From Anaeromassilibacillus senegalensis (lineage in GTDB: Bacteria; Bacillota; Clostridia; Oscillospirales; Acutalibacteraceae), in NCBI RefSeq assembly GCF_021531715.1, contig NZ_JAFBIT010000002.1, positions 574,153 through 638,152 on the forward strand: 64,000 nucleotides of DNA, read 5' to 3'. Below the pieces are notes generated by a model, which was not told the DNA's origin, did no database searches, and saw only the letters and a program-made list of their open reading frames with translations. Shown in pieces: positions 33,113 to 45,214 of this stretch (position 1 is its first letter; each line of letters opens with the position of its first letter). The position numbers and the translations under genes are program-made.

Positions 33113-34414
33113 ATGGAATCATTCTTAGAAGCATGGGATCTGATCTGCAGCTATTGCCGGTCCCAGATTACGGAAGTGAGCTACGATACGTGGTTCAGCA
33201 AGCTCGTGCCGATCTCGCTCGATTTTGAGCAGGGCGTCGCGATCATTCAGGCCCCGAACGAATTTCACAAGTCCACGCTGGAGCGCGGCTTCCACAAATG
33301 CCTGAACGACGCCGTTCAGAGCGTATTCGGGCCGGGTATTACCTATAAGCTCGTCACGCCGCTCGCCAAAAAAGAGAAGGAGCGCGTGCCGGAGGACGAC
33401 GAATACGAATACACCTTTGAAACCTTCATCGAGGGCAGCTCCAACAAGTTCGCCTGCGCGGCCTGCCGCTATGTCGCGAAGGAGCCGGCCAAAAACTATA
33501 ACCCGCTGTTTATTTACGGAAACTCCGGCCTCGGCAAGACCCATCTGCTCAACGCCATCGGCCACGAGCTCAAAAAGAATTTTCCGGAGAAGAATATCAT
33601 CTACGTCAAGGGCGACCAGTTCTCGAACGAGCTGATCGAAGCCATCCGCACCGGTACGACGCCCGGCTTTCGCGAAAAATACCGCAAGGCCGACGCGCTC
33701 CTCATCGACGATATTCAGTTCATCGCCGGCAAGGAATCGACGCAGGAGGAATTCTTCCATACCTTCAATACGCTTTACGAATCCAAAAAGCAGATCGTTC
33801 TGACGAGTGACCGGCCGCCGCGCGACATCGCAACGCTCGAGGACCGACTGAAAACCCGCTTTGAGTGGGGCCTCACCGCAGACGTGCAGCCGCCGGATTT
33901 CGAGACCCGCATGGCGATCATCAAGCGCAAGGCGGAGCTCGTCGGGCTCACCGTGCCAGACAGCGTCTGCGAATTCATCGCGGTCAAGCTCAAGAGCAAC
34001 ATCCGTCAGCTCGAGGGCACCGTCAAAAAGCTCAAGGCGATCCACCTCGTCGAGGGCGCGACACCGACGATCAACACCGCCCAGCGCGCGATCAGCGACA
34101 TCGTCAACAACGATCAGCCCGCGCCCGTCACCGTCAGCAAGATCATCGAGGAGGTCGGCCGCACCTACGGCGTCTCGCCGGAGGACATCAAGTCCTCGAA
34201 GCGCAACGCAAACGTCTCCTTCGCCCGCCAGATCTCCATGTACATTGTCCGCGAAATCACGCAGATGCCGATGGTCGAGATCGGCAAGGAATTCGGCGGA
34301 CGCGACCACTCCACCGTCGTCTACGCCATCCAGCAGATCGAGGAGAAATCTCTCAAGGATCCCGTCACCAAGGCGACTGTCAGCGACATCATCAAGAACA
34401 TCCGCGACCGTTGA
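33113..34414 (+). CDS. dnaA: Chromosomal replication initiator DnaA
   Basis: A 433-residue AAA+ initiator. Domain I (about 1-80, EVSYDTWFSKL) recruits helicase and a short linker follows. Domain III carries Walker A GNSGLGKTH (about 137), Walker B LLIDDIQF (about 199) and an Arg finger region. Domain IV carries the signature GGRDHSTVVYAIQQIE (about 391-406) that reads DnaA boxes. The start MESFLEAW at 33113 is set by homology; AGGAA lies close upstream and AAAGGG further off. Flanked by the two halves of the origin. Confidence 0.98.
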   Translation: MESFLEAWDLICSYCRSQITEVSYDTWFSKLVPISLDFEQGVAIIQAPNEFHKSTLERGFHKCLNDAVQSVFGPGITYKLVTPLAKKEKERVPEDDEYEYTFETFIEGSSNKFACAACRYVAKEPAKNYNPLFIYGNSGLGKTHLLNAIGHELKKNFPEKNIIYVKGDQFSNELIEAIRTGTTPGFREKYRKADALLIDDIQFIAGKESTQEEFFHTFNTLYESKKQIVLTSDRPPRDIATLEDRLKTRFEWGLTADVQPPDFETRMAIIKRKAELVGLTVPDSVCEFIAVKLKSNIRQLEGTVKKLKAIHLVEGATPTINTAQRAISDIVNNDQPAPVTVSKIIEEVGRTYGVSPEDIKSSKRNANVSFARQISMYIVREITQMPMVEIGKEFGGRDHSTVVYAIQQIEEKSLKDPVTKATVSDIIKNIRDR

Positions 34415-34672
34415 CGACCAGTGGAAGCCTTCCACAGCGAAACCAGCTTTCCACAAGATCCTAAACAAATTTTCAACATTTCACACAGAGTTTTCAACAG
34501 GCTTGTGGAAGAAAAATTTCTTTCCACATTGTCCACATTTCATCCACAGCAGATTTTGAAAAACTTTTTACCCATTTCCGGCGGCAAAAAGCCACTTTTC
34601 GAAATTTCCAACAAATTCACATCCCCTACGGCTACTGCTAAATTTAGTAAAAGATAAAATAATAAAAAAAGC
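34415..34672. other. oriC: Replication origin: DnaA-box cluster, trios and AT-rich tract
   Basis: DnaA-box-like nonamers: CCTTCCACA (34428), CTTTCCACA (34447), reverse TGTGGAAGA (34504), CTTTCCACA (34520), TTGTCCACA (34529), TCATCCACA (34540). After a GC-containing gap, a degenerate box AAATTCACA (34613-34621), then CTA-CGG-CTA-CTG-CTA (34626-34640), like the DnaA-trio, leading into an AT-only tract to 34670. This is the order box - GC spacer - trio - unwinding element described for Bacillus. Confidence 0.88.
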
Positions 34673-34758
34673 CGCAGGCCTCCCGAACCCCTCCGGCGCA
34701 CTTCTTACTCCCAACCCAACGTGGAAAACGGAAGAACCTGCGCCAAAACTGCGGCTTT
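34668..34758 (+). promoter_or_regulatory. Long-range hairpin in front of dnaN
   Basis: Outer stem AAAGCCGCAG (34668-34677) with CTGCGGCTTT (34749-34758); nested GGCGCA (34695-34700) with TGCGCC (34739-34744) and TTCTT with AAGAA. Ends 45 bases before the dnaN start. Confidence 0.5.
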
Positions 34759-34803
34759 ACGCCGACAAAAACCGGGAAACCAAAGCGACAGAAAGGAAAA
34801 AAC

Positions 34804-35910
34804 ATGAAATTCACCATAGAAAAACGATTGCTGAACGAAGCGGTCAGCAACCTGCAGCGCGCCGTTTCCAACAAAACCTCCATTCCCGCGCTCGAAGGCA
34901 TTCTGATCCGCAGCGACGTGGAAAAAATCATTCTCTCCGCCTACGACCTCGAAATCGGCATGCAGACCGAGCTGCCCGCCGTCATTTCCGAGCCCGGCGC
35001 AATCATCCTCACCGCAAAGCTGTTCTCCGAAATCGTCCGCAAATCACCGGCCGAAGACGTCACGATCGAAACCGACGACCGCAAAACCGCGACGATCACG
35101 TCCGGCGTAAGCTGCTTCACGATCATCGGCATGGACGCCGCCGAATTTCCGGAATTTCCGAAAATCACCGACACCGACACGGTTCGCCTGCCGGCCAACC
35201 TGTTGAAAAGCATGATCCGCCAGACGCTTTTCGCCGTCGCGGATTCGAATGCGAAACCCATCCATCAGGGCAGCCTGTTCAAAATTGAGAATAGCACGCT
35301 CGATGTCGTCTCCGTCGACGGATACCGGCTCGCGCTGCGCCGCGAGGCCATCCAGTTTGACGGCGAACTCGATTTTGTCGTTCCCGGAAAGACACTCAGC
35401 GAGGTGCTGAAGCTCCTGCGCGACGACGACAGCGAAGTGGAAATCTGCCCGAGCCGCCGCCATATCCTGTTTAAAATCGATAATTACACCGTGCTTTCCG
35501 CGCTGCTCGAGGGCGAATTCCTCGATTACCGCGCGGCACTTCCGAAGGATAAAAAGACCGAAGTTGTCGTTTCCACACGGACACTCATCGACAGCGTGGA
35601 GCGCGTTTCACTTCTGATCACCGACCGCCTGAAAAGCCCGGTTCGCTGCGTGATCGGCGACGACACCATCAAGCTTCTGTGCACAACGACGATGGGTCGT
35701 GCGAGCGACCAGATCGAAGCGGCGATCAACGGCGGCGGGCTGGAGATCGGCTTCAACAACAAGTATCTGCTCGACGCGCTGCGCAGTGCCGAAAGCGACG
35801 AGGTTCGCATGCAGCTCAACGGGCCGATCAGCCCGATGTTGATTCTGCCGAAGGAGGGCGATTCTTTCTCGTTCCTCGTTCTGCCGGTGCGCCTGCGCAG
35901 CGAGGTATAA
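34804..35910 (+). CDS. dnaN: DNA polymerase III beta clamp
   Basis: A 368-residue sliding clamp of three repeated domains (about 1-120, 121-240, 241-368). It ends in LPVRLRSEV rather than the M-P-x-R-L ending of many clamps, but the same hydrophobic strand. It tethers polymerase to DNA. RBS AAAGGA. Follows the origin unwinding region. Confidence 0.97.
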   Translation: MKFTIEKRLLNEAVSNLQRAVSNKTSIPALEGILIRSDVEKIILSAYDLEIGMQTELPAVISEPGAIILTAKLFSEIVRKSPAEDVTIETDDRKTATITSGVSCFTIIGMDAAEFPEFPKITDTDTVRLPANLLKSMIRQTLFAVADSNAKPIHQGSLFKIENSTLDVVSVDGYRLALRREAIQFDGELDFVVPGKTLSEVLKLLRDDDSEVEICPSRRHILFKIDNYTVLSALLEGEFLDYRAALPKDKKTEVVVSTRTLIDSVERVSLLITDRLKSPVRCVIGDDTIKLLCTTTMGRASDQIEAAINGGGLEIGFNNKYLLDALRSAESDEVRMQLNGPISPMLILPKEGDSFSFLVLPVRLRSEV

Positions 35911-35921
35911 ACAAAAAATAG

Positions 35922-35964
35922 GTTTCACAGGGATGTCCGTGCAGAGCAGACACCGGCGTGAAAC
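35922..35964 (+). repeat. Inverted repeat with parS-like half sites
   Basis: GTTTCAC (35922-35928) and GTGAAAC (35958-35964), the two halves of a parS site, separated by 29 bases in the dnaN-yaaA gap. In RNA they would form a seven-base stem with a TGTC/GACA extension. Confidence 0.4.
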
Positions 35965-35989
35965 ATTTTCGTACAACTTGGAGAACCGT

Positions 35990-36211
35990 ATGAATCAGAT
36001 TATTACAATCACAACCGAATTTATCCGGCTCGACGCGCTTTTGAAGCTCGGCGGCGCGCTGGATACCGGCGGACAGGCAAAATTCGTCATCCAGAACGGC
36101 GAGGTGCTCGTCAACGGCGAAATCTGCACGATGCGCGGCAAAAAGATGCGCGACGGCGATTTTGCAGAATACAACGGCGTGCGCTACACCGTGCGGGTCA
36201 CGGAGGGCTGA
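35990..36211 (+). CDS. yaaA: S4-domain RNA-binding protein YaaA
   Basis: A 73-residue S4 domain: [32 protein letters not shown] and RGKKMRDGD are the conserved pieces. Conserved between dnaN and recF across Firmicutes; the relatives bind the large ribosomal subunit. Start at 35990 set by GGAG upstream; recF begins four bases after its stop. Confidence 0.9.
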   Translation: MNQIITITTEFIRLDALLKLGGALDTGGQAKFVIQNGEVLVNGEICTMRGKKMRDGDFAEYNGVRYTVRVTEG

Positions 36212-36215
36212 GCCG

Positions 36216-37349
36216 GTGAACGTCACGCGTCTTGGCTTCGCGCATTTCCGCAATCTGCGCGACGGCGAGATCCGCCCCTGTGATACGATCAACGTGATTT
36301 ACGGCAGCAACGCGCAGGGGAAAACCAACCTTCTGGAAGCCGTCTGGCTTTTCACCGGCGGGCATTCGTTTCGCGGCGCAAAGGACGGTGAGCTGCCCGT
36401 GCTGGAAAACGGCAGAAATGCCGCTCTGGCGTCGCTTACAATGACGGTGTTCACGGAGGGGCGCGAGCAGGAGCTGCAGCTTCTTTTTAAGAACGGGCGG
36501 CGCGAAAGCGTGATCAACGGCGTGGAAAAGCGGACAGGCTCGGCACTTGTCGGCAAATTCTGCGCGGTGATCTTCTCGCCGGAGCATCTTTTGCTCGTCA
36601 AGGAAGGACCCGCCCGGCGGCGCGCGTTTATCGATGGCGCGCTGTGCCAGATGAAGCCCGCATTTGCCCGCGTGCTCACAAATTATAACAAAGCCCTTGC
36701 TCAGCGAAACGCGCTGTTAAAGGATATCCTGCGCCATCCGGAGCTGCGCGACACGCTCGACATCTGGGATCAGCGGCTGATCCTCTTCGGCACCGAGGTC
36801 ATTCTGGAGCGCATCGCGTTCTGCCGCGCGCTCGCGCCGAAGGCTTCGGAGATCTACGGCGGCATCGCGAAGGAAAAAGAGCGCGTATCCTTTTCCTATG
36901 CGCCGTTCGGCGGTGCGAATACGCGGGAGGAAATCGCCGCAAAGTTCTTTTCCGCGCTGAAAAGCGCACAGAGCACGGATATCCGCACGGGCTTCACGAG
37001 TGCCGGACCGCACCGGGACGACCTTTCCATTGAGATCAACGGCCTGTCTGCGCGCACCTACGGCTCGCAGGGACAGCAGCGCAGCATTGTATTGGCTTTG
37101 AAGCTTGCGGAGGCCGACATTCTTTTCCAGAAAACCGGCGAGCGCCCTGTTATTCTGCTCGACGACGTGATGAGCGAGCTCGATATGAGCCGCCGCGATT
37201 ATCTTTTGAACCATCTGGATGGGCGGCAGGTGTTCATCACGTGCTGCGATCCCGAAACCGTCCGCCTCATGGAGCGCGGGCGCGGCTTCTTCGTGGAGAA
37301 CGGCCATGTGAAAAATACTGTACTTGAGACCGATTCTGTGGTACAATAA
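36216..37349 (+). CDS. recF: DNA gap-repair protein RecF
   Basis: A 377-residue SMC-like ATPase. Walker A GSNAQGKT at residues 30-37, signature region TYGSQGQQRSIVLALKLAE, and Walker B VILLDDVMSELD. With RecO and RecR it loads RecA at single-strand gaps. GTG start at 36216 with GGAGG nine bases upstream, overlapping the end of yaaA. Confidence 0.95.
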   Translation: MNVTRLGFAHFRNLRDGEIRPCDTINVIYGSNAQGKTNLLEAVWLFTGGHSFRGAKDGELPVLENGRNAALASLTMTVFTEGREQELQLLFKNGRRESVINGVEKRTGSALVGKFCAVIFSPEHLLLVKEGPARRRAFIDGALCQMKPAFARVLTNYNKALAQRNALLKDILRHPELRDTLDIWDQRLILFGTEVILERIAFCRALAPKASEIYGGIAKEKERVSFSYAPFGGANTREEIAAKFFSALKSAQSTDIRTGFTSAGPHRDDLSIEINGLSARTYGSQGQQRSIVLALKLAEADILFQKTGERPVILLDDVMSELDMSRRDYLLNHLDGRQVFITCCDPETVRLMERGRGFFVENGHVKNTVLETDSVVQ

Positions 37350-37378
37350 CCGCAAAGCATAAAATACAGGAGGACGGC

Positions 37379-37684
37379 ATGTATATTCATCTCGGACTCG
37401 GCGTCGTGGTGCGCGAGGAGGATGTCATCGGTATTTTCGATCTGGAAAATACGACGGTGTCGGCCGTAACGCGCGACTATTTGAAGCGCGCGCAGCAGGA
37501 AAACCTCGTCGAGGACGTCTGCTACGATCTGCCGCGCTCCATTGTCGTCTGCCGCGATTACATCAGCGGGGAGCGCGTCTATATCACACAGATCGCGCCC
37601 GCAACACTTTTGAAGCGTTCCCGCGCGGAAATCGGCGGTATCCCGTTCAGAAAACACGGCGGACACGCCGGGAGAAAGGAGTAA
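37379..37684 (+). CDS. remB: Extracellular matrix regulator RemB (DUF370)
   Basis: A 101-residue DUF370 protein (YaaB). Opening YIHLGLGVVVREEDVIGIFD and the later SIVVCRDYISGERVYITQIAPATL are typical. RemB is found between recF and gyrB in many Firmicutes; its paralogue RemA is a DNA-binding activator of matrix genes. RBS AGGAGG. Followed after four bases by the next ORF. Confidence 0.87.
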   Translation: MYIHLGLGVVVREEDVIGIFDLENTTVSAVTRDYLKRAQQENLVEDVCYDLPRSIVVCRDYISGERVYITQIAPATLLKRSRAEIGGIPFRKHGGHAGRKE

Positions 37685-37688
37685 ATCT

Positions 37689-38114
37689 ATGCAGTATTTC
37701 GGTATTCCGACATGCCCGTATTGCAGAAAGCATGTCAATCTGATCCGCACCTGGAAGCTCAAGCGGGAGGGCGAATACAAATGCCCGCGCTGCGGCGGCA
37801 TTTCCAATATCTATCTTTCGCCGCTCGTTTATGTTTTCTCTGTGCTGGCCATCTGTGCCGGCGTGTGCATCTACTTCTTCCATAAGTTTGTCCTCGACGA
37901 TATCGGGCTGTTCACCTGCCTGTATATCTTCATCCCATTTGCGGCGTTTTTCCTTCTGAGCCTGTTTACGGTCTATCTGAAAAAGCCGGTCATCAAGCGC
38001 GTGCAGCGTCCGGCTCCCGATGTGCGCCGTAAGCCGCAGGGCCAGCCGCGCCGCACGAGAATGGACGACACCTTCTCGGAAATCAATACAGGCCGGTACG
38101 ATACACGGCACTGA
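37689..38114 (+). CDS. Unknown zinc-ribbon protein with two membrane helices
   Basis: A 141-residue protein: a four-Cys zinc ribbon (CPYC at 9-12, CPRC at about 33-36), two hydrophobic helices (about 46-65 and 76-98), and a basic tail. Function unknown. The RBS AAAGGAG overlaps the remB stop, so the two are cotranscribed in the recF-remB block before gyrB. A conserved clostridial gene in this position is plausible, but I cannot verify that here. Confidence 0.75.
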   Translation: MQYFGIPTCPYCRKHVNLIRTWKLKREGEYKCPRCGGISNIYLSPLVYVFSVLAICAGVCIYFFHKFVLDDIGLFTCLYIFIPFAAFFLLSLFTVYLKKPVIKRVQRPAPDVRRKPQGQPRRTRMDDTFSEINTGRYDTRH

Positions 38115-38121
38115 GCGTTTT

Positions 38122-38154
38122 GCAGGCATACCGTGGTGTGTGCCTGCTTTTTTT
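38122..38154 (+). terminator. Terminator of the dnaN-recF-remB transcript
   Basis: GCAGGCA/TGCCTGC with a 12-base loop, then seven T. Confidence 0.85.
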
Positions 38155-38284
38155 GCGCCCAAAACCGGTAAATACGCCCAGAATGCGCCAGAATCCGTTT
38201 GACCCCCACGCATGTGGATAGAGAGACGGGTGAAAAAACGCGCGTTTTGAGCGCATTTTTTTGCCACAAATTTAAGAGATGTCC

Positions 38285-40309
<2,025 letters not shown>

Positions 40310-40331
40310 GTTCGAAAGGACATAGTGGCAA

Positions 40332-42857
40332 ATGGATAACAACGAATTCAAGGAAAATCTCATACAGGTTGACCTCAAGGAGATCATGGAGTCCTCTTTC
40401 CTCGATTACTCCATGTCTGTCATCGTGCAGCGCGCGCTGCCGGATGTGCGCGACGGCTTGAAGCCGGTGCACCGCCGCATCCTCTACACGATGTACGAGA
40501 ACAGCCTATGGCCCGAAAAGGCATACAGAAAATGCGCGGATACCGTCGGTACCGTGCTCGGCCGCTACCACCCGCACGGCGACGCCTCGGTTTACGACGC
40601 GCTGGTGCGCCTTGCGCAGGATTTCTCCATGCGTTACATGCTTGTGGACGGTCACGGCAACTTCGGTTCCGTGGACGGCGACCCGCCTGCGGCTTACCGA
40701 TACACAGAAGCCAGAATGAGCAAGCTCTCGGTCGAAATGCTGAGGGACATCGAAAAGGACACGGTTGATTTCCAGCCGAACTACGACGACCGCCTCAAGG
40801 AGCCGCTCGTTCTGCCCTCTCATTTCCCGAATATTCTCGTCAACGGCTCCACCGGCATCGCAGTCGGCATGGCGACGAACATCCCGCCGCACAATATGGG
40901 TGAGGTGCTCGACGGCGTATGCGCGATGGTGGATGACCCTGATATTTCGCTTGACGGCCTGATGCAGCACATCAAGGGCCCGGATTTCCCGACCGGCGGC
41001 ATCATCATGGGCCGCAGCGGCATCCGCGCGGCATACGGCACCGGCCGCGGCAAGATCTATGTCCGCGCGCGTGCGGAGATCGTCGAAAAGCCGAACGGCC
41101 GGTACCAGATCGTCGTGTCCGAACTGCCGTATCAGGTCAATAAGGCGCGTCTCATCGAGAGCATTGCCGATCTCGTCAAGGAAAAGCGCATCGACGGTAT
41201 TTCAAACATCGATGACCACTCTGACCGCAACGGCATGCACATCGTTATCGACATCAAGCGCGAGGCTTCGCCGCAGATCGTTCTGAACCACCTGTTTTCC
41301 ATGACGCAGATGCAGATTACGTTCGGTGTGATCATGCTGGCCATTGTAAACGGCGAGCCGAAAACGCTCACACTGCGTGAGATTCTGCGGGAATACATCA
41401 AGTTCCAGAGCGAGGTTGTGCTGCGCCGCACGCAGTTTGACCTCAAAAAGGCGCAGGAACGCGCCCATATTCTCGAGGGCCTGATGATCGCGCTCGACTT
41501 CATTGACGAGGTTATCGCGATTCTGAGAAGCTCCAAGACCATTCCGGAAGGCAAGGAAGCGTTGATGAGCCGCTTTGGGCTCGATGACGTGCAGGCGCAG
41601 GCGATCGTGCAGATGCGTCTCGGCCAGCTCACAGGTCTCGAACGCACGAAGATCGAGGAGGAGCTCGAAGGGCTTCGCATCAAGATCGCCGATTATATCG
41701 ATATCATCGCGAGCGAGCCGCGCCGGTTCGCCATCATTAAGGATGAAGCGATGGATATGAAGAAAAAATTCAGCGATGAGCGCCGCACGGAGATCGCATC
41801 GGTCAGCGGCGAAGTCGACATCGAGGACCTGATTCCGGAGGAGGAATGCGTCCTCACGCTGACGAATTTCGGCTATGTCAAGCGCCAGACGCTCGATACG
41901 TACCGCACACAGCGGCGCGGCGGGCGCGGCATTTCCGGCATGTCCCGCCGCGAGGAGGACATCGCAACGGAGCTGTTTATCGCGAATACGCACGATTACG
42001 TGCTGTTCTTCTCGGACCGCGGACGCGTGTACCGGCTCAAATGCTATGAGATTCCTGAAGGCTCCCGCACGAGCCGCGGCATGAATATTACGAATCTGCT
42101 GCCCTTGCAGCCGGAGGAGCGCATCACCTCGATGATCCGCGTGACAGAATTTGACGACGAGCGCTATCTCGTCATGGTCACAAAGAATGCGGTCATCAAG
42201 CGCGTCAGCCTCGCGGCGTTCGCGAATGTCCGCAAGAACGGCCTGATTGCGCTCGATCTCGCCGAGGACGACGTGCTGAGCTGGGTGCGCATAACGAGCG
42301 GGCACGATGATCTGCTTGTCGCGACGAAGCACGGCAAGGCGATCCGGTTCCACGAGGACGACGTCCGCGAGATGGGGCGTCAGGCGCGCGGCGTCCGCGC
42401 GATCCGCCTGCTCGGCGACGATGTAGTGGTCGGCATGAGCATCCTGCGCGAAAACGGACTGGTGCTCACCGTCTCCGAAACAGGCTACGGCCGGCTCTCG
42501 AACATCGACGATTACCGGCTCCAGAGACGCGGCGGCAAGGGCATCCTGAACTACCACGTCGAGAAATACGGCGATGTGGCGGCCATCAAGGTGGTCGATC
42601 TCGACGACGATATCATCCTGATTTCCGACGACGGCATCATCATCCGCATTGAGGCGCAGTCTGTGCGCGTCTGCGCAAGGCCGAGTAAGGGCGTCCGCGT
42701 CATGAAGCTCGCCGAGGGCAGCCATGTCATCACGATGGCGCGCGTGCCGCATGACGACAGCGAGGAAATCTCCGCTGTGGAGGATGACGGCACCGCCGAT
42801 GAGGGCGAGGACGACCTCACGCCCGATATCGACGACCGCGACGACGAGGAAAACTGA
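40332..42857 (+). CDS. gyrA: DNA gyrase subunit A
   Basis: An 841-residue breakage-reunion subunit. The catalytic Tyr is in RYTEARMS (about residue 124). The C-terminal beta-pinwheel carries the GyrA box QRRGGRG (about residue 530), which marks gyrase rather than topoisomerase IV. It ends in a strongly acidic tail (about 30 residues of Asp and Glu), which in other species tunes supercoiling. Cotranscribed with gyrB, 22 bases apart. A strong terminator follows. Confidence 0.97.
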   Translation: MDNNEFKENLIQVDLKEIMESSFLDYSMSVIVQRALPDVRDGLKPVHRRILYTMYENSLWPEKAYRKCADTVGTVLGRYHPHGDASVYDALVRLAQDFSMRYMLVDGHGNFGSVDGDPPAAYRYTEARMSKLSVEMLRDIEKDTVDFQPNYDDRLKEPLVLPSHFPNILVNGSTGIAVGMATNIPPHNMGEVLDGVCAMVDDPDISLDGLMQHIKGPDFPTGGIIMGRSGIRAAYGTGRGKIYVRARAEIVEKPNGRYQIVVSELPYQVNKARLIESIADLVKEKRIDGISNIDDHSDRNGMHIVIDIKREASPQIVLNHLFSMTQMQITFGVIMLAIVNGEPKTLTLREILREYIKFQSEVVLRRTQFDLKKAQERAHILEGLMIALDFIDEVIAILRSSKTIPEGKEALMSRFGLDDVQAQAIVQMRLGQLTGLERTKIEEELEGLRIKIADYIDIIASEPRRFAIIKDEAMDMKKKFSDERRTEIASVSGEVDIEDLIPEEECVLTLTNFGYVKRQTLDTYRTQRRGGRGISGMSRREEDIATELFIANTHDYVLFFSDRGRVYRLKCYEIPEGSRTSRGMNITNLLPLQPEERITSMIRVTEFDDERYLVMVTKNAVIKRVSLAAFANVRKNGLIALDLAEDDVLSWVRITSGHDDLLVATKHGKAIRFHEDDVREMGRQARGVRAIRLLGDDVVVGMSILRENGLVLTVSETGYGRLSNIDDYRLQRRGGKGILNYHVEKYGDVAAIKVVDLDDDIILISDDGIIIRIEAQSVRVCARPSKGVRVMKLAEGSHVITMARVPHDDSEEISAVEDDGTADEGEDDLTPDIDDRDDEEN

Positions 42858-42877
42858 TCCGATTTTCATTAGATTTT

Positions 42878-42911
42878 AAGGCACTCTCCGCAAAAGAGTG
42901 CCTTATTTTTT
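42878..42911 (+). terminator. Terminator of gyrBA
   Basis: AAGGCACTCT/AGAGTGCCTT, seven-base loop, then ATTTTTT. Confidence 0.9.
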
Positions 42912-42940
42912 GCCTCGAGCGCGTACAGAAAAACTTTCTC

Positions 42941-42969
42941 TTGCGGGGGCGACCGGGCTGTATTATACT
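42941..42969 (+). promoter_or_regulatory. Promoter of the serine hydrolase-GH5 pair
   Basis: TTGCGG (42941-42946), 17-base spacer, TATACT (42964-42969). Confidence 0.65.
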
Positions 42970-42989
42970 GGAAAAAAGGAGTGGGTTTT

Positions 42990-43973
42990 ATGAATATACT
43001 GGAAAAACACGGATTTCGCGGATGTATTTCCGTCCGACGGAATCGTCAGCTGCAGCTTTGCCTTGCAAACGGCTATGCGGATTATAGCCACCGCGTGAAG
43101 AATACGGCCGAAACGCGGTTTGCCACGGCATCGGCGGGCAAGGCGTTCGTCGCGGTGGGCATTTTGCAGCTCATCGAGCGCGGAAAGCTCTCGTTTTCGG
43201 ATACCATCGCGCGCGTTCCGGTGGATTGGAAACAAATTGATACAGGTATTACGGTGCGCGAGCTGCTGACGCACACCTCGGGGATTCCGGACTATTTCGA
43301 TGAATCCGTCATGACGGAGTACGACGAGCTGTGGCGTGATTTTCCGAACTATAAGATTCGCAAAAGTGCGGATCTGCTGCCGCTTTTCATCGATAAGCCC
43401 ATGATGTATCCGCGCGGCACGCGCTTTCAGTACAACAACACGGGTTTTGTCGTTCTGGGCCTGATGATTGAAGCGGTGACGGGCAAGCCGTTTGACGTTT
43501 ACCTCCGGGAGAATGTCTTTGAGCCTGCGGGCATGGCGCATACCGGCTATTATGAGCTTGACCGCCTGCCGGAAAACTGCGCGAATCACTATATTTTTGA
43601 TGCGGCGCGCGGGGATTATTACACCAATATTTTCAGCGTGGACGCAAAAGGCACGGGCGCAGGCGGCGCCTTTACCACCGTGCCGGATGTGGAACGCTTC
43701 TGGGATGCGCTGCTCGGCTATCGCCTGCTGTCCGGGCAAATGACGGAAGAAATGCTCTCCGTGCAGGTGGAAAATGAAGGTGAGGACAGCTACGGGCTCG
43801 GCATCTGGATGCAAAAAAAGCCGGACGGCTACGTTCCGTATTTTACCGGCAGCGATCCCGGCGTGAGCTTTATTTCACTTTATAACCGAAAAACGCACGA
43901 AAACCGCACGCTGGTGAGTAACTACGGCGACAACGTATGGGCGCTGGCGGAACAGCTGGAGGAAATTCCATGA
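42990..43973 (+). CDS. Serine hydrolase of the beta-lactamase class C fold
   Basis: A 327-residue penicillin-binding-protein-like hydrolase. SxxK motif S48-A-G-K51, YxN motif Y148-N-N150, and LLTHTSGIPDYF typical of the family. The third motif is the less usual TGSDPG. Such proteins include D-amino-acid peptidases, esterases and lactamases; the substrate is unknown. No signal peptide, so it should be cytoplasmic, unlike true penicillin-binding proteins. ATG 42990 with AAAGGAG upstream. Coupled to the GH5 gene by an ATGA overlap. Confidence 0.82.
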   Translation: MNILEKHGFRGCISVRRNRQLQLCLANGYADYSHRVKNTAETRFATASAGKAFVAVGILQLIERGKLSFSDTIARVPVDWKQIDTGITVRELLTHTSGIPDYFDESVMTEYDELWRDFPNYKIRKSADLLPLFIDKPMMYPRGTRFQYNNTGFVVLGLMIEAVTGKPFDVYLRENVFEPAGMAHTGYYELDRLPENCANHYIFDAARGDYYTNIFSVDAKGTGAGGAFTTVPDVERFWDALLGYRLLSGQMTEEMLSVQVENEGEDSYGLGIWMQKKPDGYVPYFTGSDPGVSFISLYNRKTHENRTLVSNYGDNVWALAEQLEEIP

Positions 43974-45214
43974 AAAGAAAAATCAGTGTTTTGCTTCTGG
44001 TTCTGCTGCTTTTGAGTTGCTTTTCGGGCTGTACGCCGAAAGCGCAGGAGGCTGATGACCATCAAAATCCGCCGATCACGGGTATTCTGTCCGTTCAGGA
44101 TGGACAGCTTGTGACGCCGGACGGAGAAGCGGTCACGCTGTATGGCGTGAATCTCGGCGGCTGGATGCTGATGGAAACCTGGATGGGCGTCGTCTCCAAT
44201 TACGCTGAGGACTGGGGATATTACGATACGCTCGAGGTGCTCGAATCGCGCTTTGGCGCAGAAAAAACCGCTGCGCTTGTGAAACTCTACGAGGATCATT
44301 TCATCACGGCGGAGGACATCGCGCAGATCGAGCAGCTCGGCTTCAACTGTGTGCGCGTGCCGTTCTGGTATCGCAATTTCATGACGGAGGACGGCGCGTG
44401 GCTTGCGGAGGATCCCGCGGAGAATCCCGGCTTTCAGCGGCTGGACTGGCTCCTCGAGCAATGCGGGCAGCACGGTATTTACGTGATTCTCGATCTGCAC
44501 GGCGCGCCGGGCGGGCAGAGCATGAACCACTGTACGGGAAAAGCGGGGCGAAACCTGCTTTATACCGGAGAGGACAATCTCGAAACGGCGGAACGCCTTT
44601 GGAAAGCGATTGCCGCGCGGTATCAGGACAATCCGGTGGTCGCGGCGTACGACCTTCTGAACGAGCCGCAGAATAACGGCGGCTATACAGGCGATACTGC
44701 CTGGCCTGCCGAAAGCGCGGAAGCCGTATCGCATACAAATGCCGCCTATGACCGCCTGTACCGCGCCGTGCGCGATGAGGACGGGGAACATGTTGTCTCG
44801 CTGGAAGGAATATGGTCGACGACGGTTTTGCCGGATCCGGACGAGATGGGCTATGAAAATATGCTCTACCAGCTTCATTTGTACGATACCGACCGCGGTA
44901 TGGTCAATTACCGTGTTCAGGAGCTTGTGACCGCGCGCAAGGATTGGGGCGTGGCGGTGCTTGTGGGCGAGTTCAACAATCAGAAGCTGGAGCGCTACGC
45001 CTGTGAACAATACAGGAAAAACCAGATCGGCTACATCAAGTGGACCTACAAAACGGTGAATACCGGCGACAACTGGGGACTCTACAACGGCAGTGTGCAG
45101 CGTGTCGATATCAAAACCGCATCGTATGAGGAAATTGCCGATTGCTTTGAAAACCGCCTGCATACAGAGAATTTCATCCTCAATGAACAGGAATTGGCGG
45201 ACATTTCGCCGTAA
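43970..45214 (+). CDS. GH5 glycoside hydrolase lipoprotein
   Basis: A 414-residue cellulase-fold enzyme anchored outside the cell. Signal peptide with lipobox CFSGC (Cys about residue 22). The GH5 TIM barrel opens with GVNLGGWMLMETWM (similar to exo-beta-1,3-glucanases); the acid/base Glu is in LLNEPQ (about E232) and the nucleophile in LVGEFNN (about E334). It may attack beta-glucans at the surface. Its start overlaps the upstream gene by four bases. The last 35 bases overlap an antisense ORF. Confidence 0.87.
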   Translation: MKRKISVLLLVLLLLSCFSGCTPKAQEADDHQNPPITGILSVQDGQLVTPDGEAVTLYGVNLGGWMLMETWMGVVSNYAEDWGYYDTLEVLESRFGAEKTAALVKLYEDHFITAEDIAQIEQLGFNCVRVPFWYRNFMTEDGAWLAEDPAENPGFQRLDWLLEQCGQHGIYVILDLHGAPGGQSMNHCTGKAGRNLLYTGEDNLETAERLWKAIAARYQDNPVVAAYDLLNEPQNNGGYTGDTAWPAESAEAVSHTNAAYDRLYRAVRDEDGEHVVSLEGIWSTTVLPDPDEMGYENMLYQLHLYDTDRGMVNYRVQELVTARKDWGVAVLVGEFNNQKLERYACEQYRKNQIGYIKWTYKTVNTGDNWGLYNGSVQRVDIKTASYEEIADCFENRLHTENFILNEQELADISP

